This document shows positions 1 through 5,106 of a DNA stretch of 5,106 nt, piece by piece (the stretch's first letter is position 1; the number at the start of each line of letters is the position of its first letter). The stretch covers positions 1-5,106 of the forward strand of contig JANHAK010000105.1 in NCBI GenBank assembly GCA_024464195.1, read 5' to 3'. The stretch is from Methanomassiliicoccales archaeon. GTDB taxonomy: Archaea > Thermoplasmatota > Thermoplasmata > Methanomassiliicoccales > JACIVX01. The notes under the pieces were generated by a model, which saw only the letters and a program-made list of their open reading frames with translations, searched no databases and was not told the origin of the DNA. The translations under genes and the position numbers were made by a program.

Positions 1-3000
1 TCCAACTCACGAAATCTCTCAACTGCAATGTTAGCGTATCAGTAACCGATGACGCATTCCTGTTGAACATGCCCAAGCGGGTCGATCTCAACGGGATTGA
101 GAAGATCGTGACGAGCAACGAGCTTGAGAATGTTCTCCGGCGCGCCGTTAGAGATTCCGAGATTTTCAAGCAGAGGTTTCGCCACACGGCTGCTAGGAGT
201 TTTATGATTCTTCGGAATTACAAGGGAAGAGAAGTCTCGGTCAACAGACAACAGCTCCGTTCGAGCTATCTTCTCGATACGCTTGGTAATATTGAAAACA
301 TGCCGATTGTTGAGGAAACTTATAGGGAAATTCTCAACGACGTCATGGATCTTCAAAATGCGAAACTCATTCTATCATTAATTGAGAAGGGGGAGATCGC
401 TGTTGAGGCGATCGACTACTCTTCCACTCCTTCGCCGTTCGCGCACAGTGTAATCCTTGCTGGTATTTCGGACATCGTGCTGATGGAAGATCGTAGCTCT
501 CTTCTCAAAGAGCTCCATCGCAAGATTCTCTCCAAAGTTCTTGGTACAGAATTATCGGAATTCGAGTTCGAGGCAGAACAGGTCACTGCCTATTTTAGAA
601 AGAAAATTGGAATGATCGAGAAGAAAGAAGACATTCTCGATCTGCTCAGGCTCGCAGGGCCGATGAGAATTTTCAAAGAGCGAGCACGGAGTATCTACCC
701 ATATGCCTCAAAAGATAGAAAGATCGTTGAAAATTGGGCAGAAGAGCTTCTCGATGAGATGAAGATCGCATCGGTCTTCATCGATGATTTTTACTTTGTT
801 GCTACTGAGGACCTCAATACATATGCGACCATTTTCTGCAGAGAACGACCGCTTGGTGCTCTCGAGCGAAAAGCTCTTGAAACGCTCAGTGAGGAAAAAA
901 CGCAGACGCAAATTGCGCAAATACTCGGAATTGATTTTGATATGGTGGGCAGAATTATCCATGTTTTAGAGTCAACCCAGCTCGTCGGAAGAGTTGCATA
1001 TAAGGGCGGTCAATGGTACTTTAAGCGACGGGAAATCTCGAAAAGACCTTATGAGGAATCGCTTCAAATCGCCGTGCGAAAATTCCTCGCCTCTAACGGT
1101 CCCGCGACAGTTGAAGAGATCGCATATGCATTGATGTTGGCAGAAAAAAAGGTTCTCGATACTGTTGAATCGCTTGTCAACGAGGGCGTCCTCGTTAAAG
1201 GAAAGTTCATCGTCTCAGAAAAGCCACAGTACATGCTTCGTATCGACTATCTCAGGTTGAGAAGTGAGAACCTTTCAGCTTTTGATTCGAAAACAGTCGA
1301 ATCTTATCGCAGGTGGAAGCTTGATGGGCCGTTCAATTCTATTGAGGAATGCCTTCGTTTCCTAGGAGGAGTGGGCGATCCCCTTGATGTCTTTTACCGG
1401 GTTTCAGGATTTACGATGGATGAATGGGAGCGCTTGAGAAAATCCGGCAAAATACTCCTCGGACGTTTCCAAAGGGGGCGGGTGAGGTATGTTTTGGCGG
1501 ATGACGCACCGCTTTACGTTTCTGCGTACAGAACACCGGCGATTGGACAGCGGGAGCTGGCGATACTTGATCTCATCAGGCTCCATGGTGGCCTTAGTTT
1601 CAGGCAACTTGCCTCTCTTGTCAATATGACAAAAGAGCAGCTGAGAACCATTCTAGAGAGACTCGATAGAAATCTCTTGGTCATCAGGCTATATGACGAA
1701 AACGAAAATCTTTCGAGAGAGAACATTTACGCCTATCTCAATGTCGCACCGTACGAAGGTGATGCGAAGGAGGAAATTGTCAGGCGATTCATCAGAGCTT
1801 ATGGTCCAGTTTCGATGCAAGCGATCGCGGGCTACACAGGCTTTTCATTAGAAGAAATTGAGACGATTCTTGAAAAGGAGGGGATAGCGAAAATTGTTGT
1901 GGGAGAATCGCAAACGGAGATGTTCGTCTTCGCGGATGAGGTCGAAAAACTCGAACGTTTCTCTGAGTCTGTAGAAAAGATTTGTATCAGATCGCTTCAT
2001 GATCCCTCGGTTCAATCTCTTTGGGCAGAGATCACATCGAGGTATGGCGATAAGTGGATCTATCCAGTCATGCGTGATGGGACACTGGTCGGAGCAATCG
2101 AAAAGTGGAAAATGAGTGGGTGCGTTGAAATCAGGGCAATCGATCTTGATGATTATGGTACAATCGATGAGGTCTTGAATGCAATCGATGACACCATGGT
2201 CTTCTACCGGCAATTGGGCTACGATATTGTAAGAGTAAAGGAAGTCCTAGGCATGCCAGCTGGGGAGATTTCGGGCGAGCTCCTAGGAAAATTTTTCAAT
2301 GCTGGATATCACCGAATAGGCAGATCTTTGATTAAAGGAAACTTCGTTCCACAGGTCTACGCATGGGAACAGATCCTTCAATACATTTTCACAAAGCAAT
2401 CGGTTTATCCACAGAATAATTTCGAGAATGTACTCGAGGCGGTGAGAAAAACAGGAGGGTTCAGGGCCGATCCACCTGCGTTTCTCAGGTGTAAGGTGAA
2501 AGTCCCGTTAAAAAAACTCGTTGAACAGGGAATGCTCGTTCGAGCGCAAGTGATTCCCTCATTCATGACTTACACCACGGTCAAATTTGCCTCACTTTGC
2601 CGAAAAGCGAGGAATGGCGAAATGACGGATGACATGAAACTCCTCCTTCGTGTCCTTAATGATCATTCTTCAATCTCAAAAGAGGAATTATTCTCGGCGT
2701 CGCCGCTCGGATACGGAAAAACGTACGAGGCGCTTAAAAAACTCGTGGAAAATACGGTTGTCTATTTTGATGGGAGAAGACGAATATCGGTCGTGCCGGA
2801 AATTGATCTCAGTGTGGAAACCGCGCGCGTCAAACTCGTCGAACATCTCTTCGAAAATTACGGCATCTTCAGCGCTGAAAACCTCGCGAGGATGCTAGAC
2901 TTCATCATGCCAATGAGGGAATTGAGAAAGTTGCTTGCCTCTCTCGAAAATGACGGCCTCCTTGTCAAAGGATATTTTGTCAGCGATGATGAAACACTCT

Positions 3001-3350
3001 ACTGGATGTTGAAAGATGATTCGCCTCTGAAGGGGATCGAATGCGAGGACGGATTCGTTCTCGCGACGGACGATCATCTCTTCTTCTATTTGCAACCCTG
3101 GTTAAAGAAGGAGATTGGCCAGCGTGCTGAAGCGATTTTCAAGGGGCCTCATTTGATCGGCAGTTTCAAAGCTCATCGCCTTGGCACTGATCTCTACATC
3201 GACGAATTCTCTGGTGGTCAGGAAGCGAAGAGAATACTCAACACTTTCTTGCGGATTAATCATTTCACGCTTAGAAAGAGCAGGGAGGAAAAGATCCCTG
3301 ATTGGGAAGTGCAGGAGTTTTACGAGAAAACTCACCCAGGCGAGGTCTGA
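1..3350 (+). CDS. lhr: Lhr-family ATP-dependent helicase, C-terminal 1115 residues (5' partial), with long AlkZ-like tail
   Basis: This is a large superfamily 2 nucleic-acid helicase of the Lhr type, probably acting in DNA repair or RNA/DNA-hybrid unwinding. The frame is open to the window edge (first full codon at 3), so the TTG at 63 is not the start and the two RecA-like domains lie upstream. Counting from the codon at 3, residues 1-185 are the end of the Lhr core: the LRRAVRDSEIFKQRFRH stretch, then SPFAHS and DIVLMEDR followed by ELHRKIL, all typical of Lhr domain 4. Then come WH pair 1 (285-413), a segment with SGKILLGRF (423-510), WH pair 2 (514-644), a beta module (660-715, YPVMRDGTLVGAIE), a spacer with no recognised domain (720-875), WH pair 3 (876-1004) and a second beta module (1016-1086). 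This resembles the AlkZ/YcaQ-like half of bacterial Lhr. Core-only archaeal Lhr proteins are roughly 850-950 residues; this one may reach 1700-1800 (inference). I could not place the glycosylase catalytic residue. Confidence 0.88.
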   Translation, partial: QLTKSLNCNVSVSVTDDAFLLNMPKRVDLNGIEKIVTSNELENVLRRAVRDSEIFKQRFRHTAARSFMILRNYKGREVSVNRQQLRSSYLLDTLGNIENMPIVEETYREILNDVMDLQNAKLILSLIEKGEIAVEAIDYSSTPSPFAHSVILAGISDIVLMEDRSSLLKELHRKILSKVLGTELSEFEFEAEQVTAYFRKKIGMIEKKEDILDLLRLAGPMRIFKERARSIYPYASKDRKIVENWAEELLDEMKIASVFIDDFYFVATEDLNTYATIFCRERPLGALERKALETLSEEKTQTQIAQILGIDFDMVGRIIHVLESTQLVGRVAYKGGQWYFKRREISKRPYEESLQIAVRKFLASNGPATVEEIAYALMLAEKKVLDTVESLVNEGVLVKGKFIVSEKPQYMLRIDYLRLRSENLSAFDSKTVESYRRWKLDGPFNSIEECLRFLGGVGDPLDVFYRVSGFTMDEWERLRKSGKILLGRFQRGRVRYVLADDAPLYVSAYRTPAIGQRELAILDLIRLHGGLSFRQLASLVNMTKEQLRTILERLDRNLLVIRLYDENENLSRENIYAYLNVAPYEGDAKEEIVRRFIRAYGPVSMQAIAGYTGFSLEEIETILEKEGIAKIVVGESQTEMFVFADEVEKLERFSESVEKICIRSLHDPSVQSLWAEITSRYGDKWIYPVMRDGTLVGAIEKWKMSGCVEIRAIDLDDYGTIDEVLNAIDDTMVFYRQLGYDIVRVKEVLGMPAGEISGELLGKFFNAGYHRIGRSLIKGNFVPQVYAWEQILQYIFTKQSVYPQNNFENVLEAVRKTGGFRADPPAFLRCKVKVPLKKLVEQGMLVRAQVIPSFMTYTTVKFASLCRKARNGEMTDDMKLLLRVLNDHSSISKEELFSASPLGYGKTYEALKKLVENTVVYFDGRRRISVVPEIDLSVETARVKLVEHLFENYGIFSAENLARMLDFIMPMRELRKLLASLENDGLLVKGYFVSDDETLYWMLKDDSPLKGIECEDGFVLATDDHLFFYLQPWLKKEIGQRAEAIFKGPHLIGSFKAHRLGTDLYIDEFSGGQEAKRILNTFLRINHFTLRKSREEKIPDWEVQEFYEKTHPGEV

Positions 3351-3351
3351 T

Positions 3352-4125
3352 TTATTCCTCTCTGCTCATAATGAGTTCGGCGACTTTCTTTCCTGATAAT
3401 AACATGCCACCAAAGATCGGCCCCATACGGGGTGCTCCCATAACAGCATTACAGGCCATCCCCGTTACGTAAAGGTTCGGGAATACTTCAACGGTGTTCT
3501 CGACAGTCATCTTTTCGCCAACCTCTGCCCACATACTCTTCTCGCCCTCGATCCTCCCTGAAGGCGTGCGCAGTTTTCCTGCTTTCTGTTGCACAATTCT
3601 GCAGATCTCCGCTGCGTGACCAGTAGCGTCGATCACGTATTTTGCTCTCACACTCACTGGGTCAACATGAAGACCTGCGATATCCACAGCGCTCCAATTT
3701 ATGACGACACCAGTTACCCTTGAGTCCCTAATCATCACGTCTTCGACTGTAATCGCATTAAAAAGTCGAGCGCCCGCATCGATTGCAGCGGCAATCATCT
3801 TAGCTGACGATTCAACCGAATCCGCTGTGTAATAGCCATTCCCCTCGTCTTTGAGTCTGACGCCGATCTCTTCGAGAAGGAATTTTGACTCCTCCTGCAC
3901 GACGATGATCGGGAAAGTCATTCCACCTCCCCACATGCCGCCACCGGGCGAGATACGCCTCTCGAAAATAACGACCCTTTTTCCTCCCCTCGCAAGATAT
4001 CTCGCAGCTGTAAGGGACGATGGTCCAGCACCCGCAATAACAACATCTACATCGAGGTTCTCGATAAACTCTTTCGAAAACCGTTCGACGATTTTTCTTG
4101 TAATGATAACCTCGTCAATTGGCAT
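3352..4125 (-). CDS. thi4: Thi4-type sulfide-dependent adenosine diphosphate thiazole synthase
   Basis: This cytosolic enzyme builds ADP-thiazole, the thiazole precursor of thiamine, from NAD, glycine and sulfur. The archaeal form is known to use free sulfide and Fe(II) as a true catalyst. Numbering from the ATG at 4125 (257 residues, normal for archaeal Thi4): dinucleotide-binding loop GAGPSS 32-37, acidic end of the Rossmann strand ER 55-56, glycine-rich PGGGMWGGGM 60-69, GLHVDP with His153 at the position of the yeast donor Cys, DATGHA 166-171, and the C-terminal MGAPRMGPIFGGML 229-242. The frame extends to a TTG at 4143, but the ATG is preferred: AGGTG lies 7 bases upstream, and MPIDEV matches the usual MxxDEV-like start of archaeal homologues, while the TTG has no ribosome site. 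Oddities are Ser for the third Gly of GxGxxG and Ala after TGH where Asp is usual. It is convergent with the helicase (1-bp gap) and divergent from the HTH gene. Confidence 0.93.
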   Translation of the reverse strand: MPIDEVIITRKIVERFSKEFIENLDVDVVIAGAGPSSLTAARYLARGGKRVVIFERRISPGGGMWGGGMTFPIIVVQEESKFLLEEIGVRLKDEGNGYYTADSVESSAKMIAAAIDAGARLFNAITVEDVMIRDSRVTGVVINWSAVDIAGLHVDPVSVRAKYVIDATGHAAEICRIVQQKAGKLRTPSGRIEGEKSMWAEVGEKMTVENTVEVFPNLYVTGMACNAVMGAPRMGPIFGGMLLSGKKVAELIMSREE

Positions 4126-4396
4126 GAGACGACACCTGTTCAATTTTAAGATTAGCCATGAAACAACAATCTTCCCTTATGAATTTGTTGTTTGAAAAGC
4201 GAAGGGCTGTGAAATCTGGGGGCGACGTTGTGCGTTTACATAAATTTGAGACCCTCTTGTCTTTGAAATTTTCTGCATAGTTGCTGGTGACCTTTGTGTT
4301 CAACAATTGCTGCACGATTTTAGTATTATTCTGGTGTCCGAAATGGAAAATCTTGTAGGTAATCTGCCGCTCAGCCAATTCATTTGCTTTCTTCAT
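4115..4396 (-). CDS. Doubtful 93-residue reading frame in the divergent intergenic region
   Basis: An ATG at 4396 opens a 93-residue frame that overlaps the first 11 bases of thi4 in another frame. Residues 1-35 (MKKANELAERQITYKI, then an HF-rich stretch and VQQLLNTKV) faintly recall the N-terminus of YbaK/ProX-type aminoacyl-tRNA deacylases, but the rest does not continue that fold and is far too short for it. No ribosome site precedes the ATG. The base composition is more AT-rich than the neighbouring genes. It may be a decayed gene fragment or chance; I see no firm family. Confidence 0.18.
   Translation of the reverse strand: MKKANELAERQITYKIFHFGHQNNTKIVQQLLNTKVTSNYAENFKDKRVSNLCKRTTSPPDFTALRFSNNKFIREDCCFMANLKIEQVSSHAN
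4133..4137 (-). promoter_or_regulatory. Shine-Dalgarno site for thi4
   Basis: On the minus strand AGGTG ends 7 bases before the ATG at 4125. It is complementary to the CACCU of an archaeal 16S rRNA 3' end. It decides the thi4 start in favour of ATG 4125 over the in-frame TTG at 4143, because it would lie inside the coding sequence of the longer version. Its presence also implies that thi4 mRNA has a leader, unlike the neighbouring HTH gene. Confidence 0.65.
4161..4193. repeat. Inverted repeat upstream of thi4 (9-bp arms)
   Basis: AAACAACAA at 4161-4169 is the exact reverse complement of TTGTTGTTT at 4185-4193, with a 15-base spacer. It sits 36 to 68 bases upstream of the thi4 ATG. If transcribed it could form an A/U-rich 9-bp hairpin in the thi4 leader; as DNA it could be a two-half-site operator. 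The low sequence complexity of the arms means chance is possible. Confidence 0.45.
4235..4245 (-). promoter_or_regulatory. Possible TATA element for thi4
   Basis: On the minus strand the sequence reads ATTTATGTAAA, a passable archaeal TATA box. Transcription would begin about 25 bases downstream, near 4210-4216, giving a leader of roughly 85-90 bases that includes the inverted repeat and the AGGTG site. Other TATA-like candidates on this strand are TTTTTAAA (4406-4399) and CTTAAAAT (4150-4143), so the choice is uncertain. Confidence 0.25.
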
Positions 4397-4403
4397 TGTT
4401 TAA

Positions 4404-4421
4404 AAATTTTGATTAAAATTT
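4404..4421. repeat. AT-rich inverted repeat, candidate operator
   Basis: AAATTTT (4404-4410) and AAAATTT (4415-4421) are perfect reverse complements around a GATT spacer, forming an 18-bp element. It lies in the divergent intergenic region about 120 bases before the HTH gene start and next to the TTTTTAAA (4406-4399) minus-strand TATA-like run. The size and symmetry would suit a dimeric HTH protein, but the surrounding AT-richness makes chance plausible. Confidence 0.35.
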
Positions 4422-4489
4422 CATTTATCTGCACGAAGGTTATATGAAAACAAATCCAGTCAAGTTGCTTGTCGATCTTACAGAAAAGT

Positions 4490-4518
4490 CGAAAGAATAA
4501 TTATAAAATCTTTAATAT
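4490..4518 (+). promoter_or_regulatory. BRE/TATA promoter of the HTH regulator gene
   Basis: A purine-rich CGAAAGAA (4490-4497) is followed by TTATAAAAT (4501-4509) and a second AT box TTTAATAT (4511-4518). The first would start transcription near 4528-4532 and the second almost at the ATG (4541), so the mRNA would be leaderless or have a leader of about 10 bases. No Shine-Dalgarno sequence precedes the ATG, which fits. This spacing is the main reason for choosing ATG 4541 over the upstream in-frame ATG at 4469, which lies before the TATA box. Confidence 0.6.
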
Positions 4519-4540
4519 CGTTAATTTATCACGGGTCGTT

Positions 4541-4915
4541 ATGAAGATCCCATGCGAACTGATTGTTTGGTACGTGCTGCCATCAATACGCAGGGAATTG
4601 GCCAGAGAACTTGTTGAAAAGCATGGAATGACGCAGGCCGAGGTCGCCCGCCGTTTCGGAGTAACTGATGCTGCAATTTCGCAATACTTGAAATCAAAGC
4701 GCGGTACGAGCAGGGAAATCGAGACAAGTGAAAAATACGAGGAATTCAAGAAAGAGGTGGAAAGGGCAGCCATGAGGATCCTCAATGGATCAGACATTGT
4801 GACGGAGACCTGCAGAATCTGCGAAATGGTCAAGAAAAGCGGGATGCTCATTTCGATTTACGAAAGTTATACGGGCGTAAAAGCTCCTCAATGCATCTGC
4901 CCACAGATGGAATAA
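4541..4915 (+). CDS. HTH transcriptional regulator with Cys-rich C-terminal tail (ThiR-type DNA-binding domain without ThiN)
   Basis: This is a small DNA-binding regulator of 124 residues. MKIPCELIVWYVLPSIRREL (1-20) is a conserved opening of an archaeal HTH family. Residues 30-54 form the helix-turn-helix (TQAEVARRF, then GVTDAAISQYLKSKRG). A charged helical linker follows (55-82), then a tail with Cys91-x2-Cys94 and Cys118-x-Cys120, spaced 23 residues apart, able to bind zinc or an Fe-S cluster. The N-terminal domain resembles that of archaeal ThiR, the thiamine regulator, but no ThiN ligand-binding domain is present. It is divergent from thi4, so control of thi4 and of itself is plausible, but this is inferred from position. 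ATG 4541 is chosen because an in-frame ATG at 4469 lies upstream of the TATA box and would add 24 poorly conserved-looking residues. The closest general label is a COG2522-like regulator. Confidence 0.85.
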   Translation: MKIPCELIVWYVLPSIRRELARELVEKHGMTQAEVARRFGVTDAAISQYLKSKRGTSREIETSEKYEEFKKEVERAAMRILNGSDIVTETCRICEMVKKSGMLISIYESYTGVKAPQCICPQME

Positions 4916-4938
4916 CAAACTTTCTCATCAATGCAAGA

Positions 4939-5106
4939 TCATCCTGAATCGCGCCTCGCCTCTGACAAATAGATGAATTCTTGTGCATAACCAGCATACT
5001 CGCCGAAATACGATCGACAGAAGGCGCTAACTTTCTTGTAGTTTCCTTCGACACCATAGTGTCTTTTCATGGCTCTTGCAATCCTAACATCGATTGGAAA
5101 AGCCTC
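4939..5106 (-). CDS. OGG1-type N-glycosylase/DNA lyase, C-terminal 55 residues (5' end beyond window)
   Basis: The minus strand from the window edge reads 55 codons to a TGA at 4941-4939. The fragment begins EAFPIDVRIARAM and contains YFGEYAGYAQEFIYLSEAR. These match the C-terminal part of the HhH-GPD superfamily enzymes of the OGG1 kind: PIDV aligns with the PVDV segment of human OGG1 that carries the catalytic Asp (here the sixth visible residue), and FGEYAGYAQ aligns with its WGPYAGWAQ. The helix-hairpin-helix and catalytic Lys must lie beyond the window. The likely role is removal of oxidised guanine from DNA with AP-lyase strand cleavage. It is convergent with the HTH regulator, with 23 bases between stops. 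AlkA-like 3-methyladenine glycosylase is the main alternative, though YAGYAQ favours OGG. Confidence 0.85.
   Translation of the reverse strand, partial: EAFPIDVRIARAMKRHYGVEGNYKKVSAFCRSYFGEYAGYAQEFIYLSEARRDSG

Larger units (their letters stand above)
4126..4540. other. Divergent intergenic region between thi4 and the HTH regulator
   Basis: This 415-base, AT-rich region holds promoters for both flanking genes, two inverted repeats (4161-4193 and 4404-4421), the thi4 ribosome site and a doubtful small frame (minus strand, 4396-4115). I searched it on both strands for a TPP aptamer. The only hint is GCTGAGC on the minus strand near 4375, with no following ACCC/GAACCTGAT or GCGNAGGGA element, so a riboswitch is not supported. 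No tRNA arms (GGTTCRANYCC) were found. Confidence 0.7.

Noticed and set aside
2131..2194. Three nearby AATCGAT words in the helicase gene
   Set aside because: They encode separate AID/TID residues in coding sequence with irregular spacing; no repeat structure is implied.
1848..2213. 121-residue minus-strand frame inside the helicase gene
   Set aside because: It is the antisense shadow of the first beta module and has no recognisable domain or ribosome site.
63..3350. TTG at 63 as the start of the helicase gene
   Set aside because: The same frame is open to the window edge and the preceding 20 codons (ending VSVTDDAFL) fit the Lhr core, so the gene begins upstream.
3851..4195. 114-residue plus-strand frame antisense to thi4
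   Set aside because: It mirrors the glycine/proline-rich N-terminal part of Thi4 and has low-complexity composition; it is a shadow frame.
4126..4400. TPP riboswitch upstream of thi4
   Set aside because: Only a GCTGAGC fragment is present on the minus strand; the remaining conserved aptamer elements are absent.
4469..4540. Upstream ATG at 4469 as the start of the HTH regulator
   Set aside because: It lies before the TATA box at 4501-4509, and the extra 24 residues look like translated AT-rich promoter DNA, while MKIPCEL at 4541 is the family start.
4848..5057. 69-residue minus-strand frame at the right end
   Set aside because: It is out of frame with the glycosylase fragment at 5106-4939, which has clear OGG1-type motifs, and it also runs antisense into the HTH gene.

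Overview
The window is archaeal. The thiazole synthase has a His where the yeast suicide enzyme has its sulfur-donor Cys, which is the archaeal form. The small HTH regulator starts with the archaeal PCE-type helix-turn-helix, and its promoter is a TATA element that would give an almost leaderless mRNA. The translation start of thi4 carries AGGTG, complementary to an archaeal 16S 3' end. The overall protein style suggests Euryarchaeota, perhaps the Thermoplasmata/Methanomassiliicoccales side, but this is an impression and not a placement.

Layout. Positions 1-3350 (+) hold the last 1115 residues of a very long Lhr-family helicase. The RecA-like motor lies upstream of the window; what is visible is the end of the Lhr core followed by about 930 residues of winged-helix (WH) and beta modules like the AlkZ-like C-terminal half of bacterial Lhr. 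One base after its stop, a convergent gene (4125-3352, -) encodes Thi4, which makes the thiazole half of thiamine. A divergent intergenic region of about 415 bp (4126-4540) separates thi4 from a 124-residue HTH regulator with a Cys-rich tail (4541-4915, +). It holds two inverted repeats, TATA-like elements and one doubtful small reading frame. Finally, 4939-5106 (-) is the C-terminal end of an OGG1-type DNA glycosylase/AP lyase that continues beyond the window.

Functional reading. Two genes point to DNA repair (the Lhr helicase with a glycosylase-like tail, and the OGG-type lyase). They flank a thiazole-synthesis gene and a regulator facing away from it. The regulator's HTH resembles the N-terminal part of archaeal ThiR as I remember it, but it lacks a ThiN domain and carries C-x2-C and C-x-C pairs instead. 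Control of thi4 by this protein is a reasonable hypothesis from position only. No tRNA, rRNA, CRISPR, insertion sequence or TPP riboswitch was seen. The most unusual element is the helicase tail, which appears to contain three WH pairs, two of them followed by a related beta module, as if a WH-WH-beta block had been duplicated.
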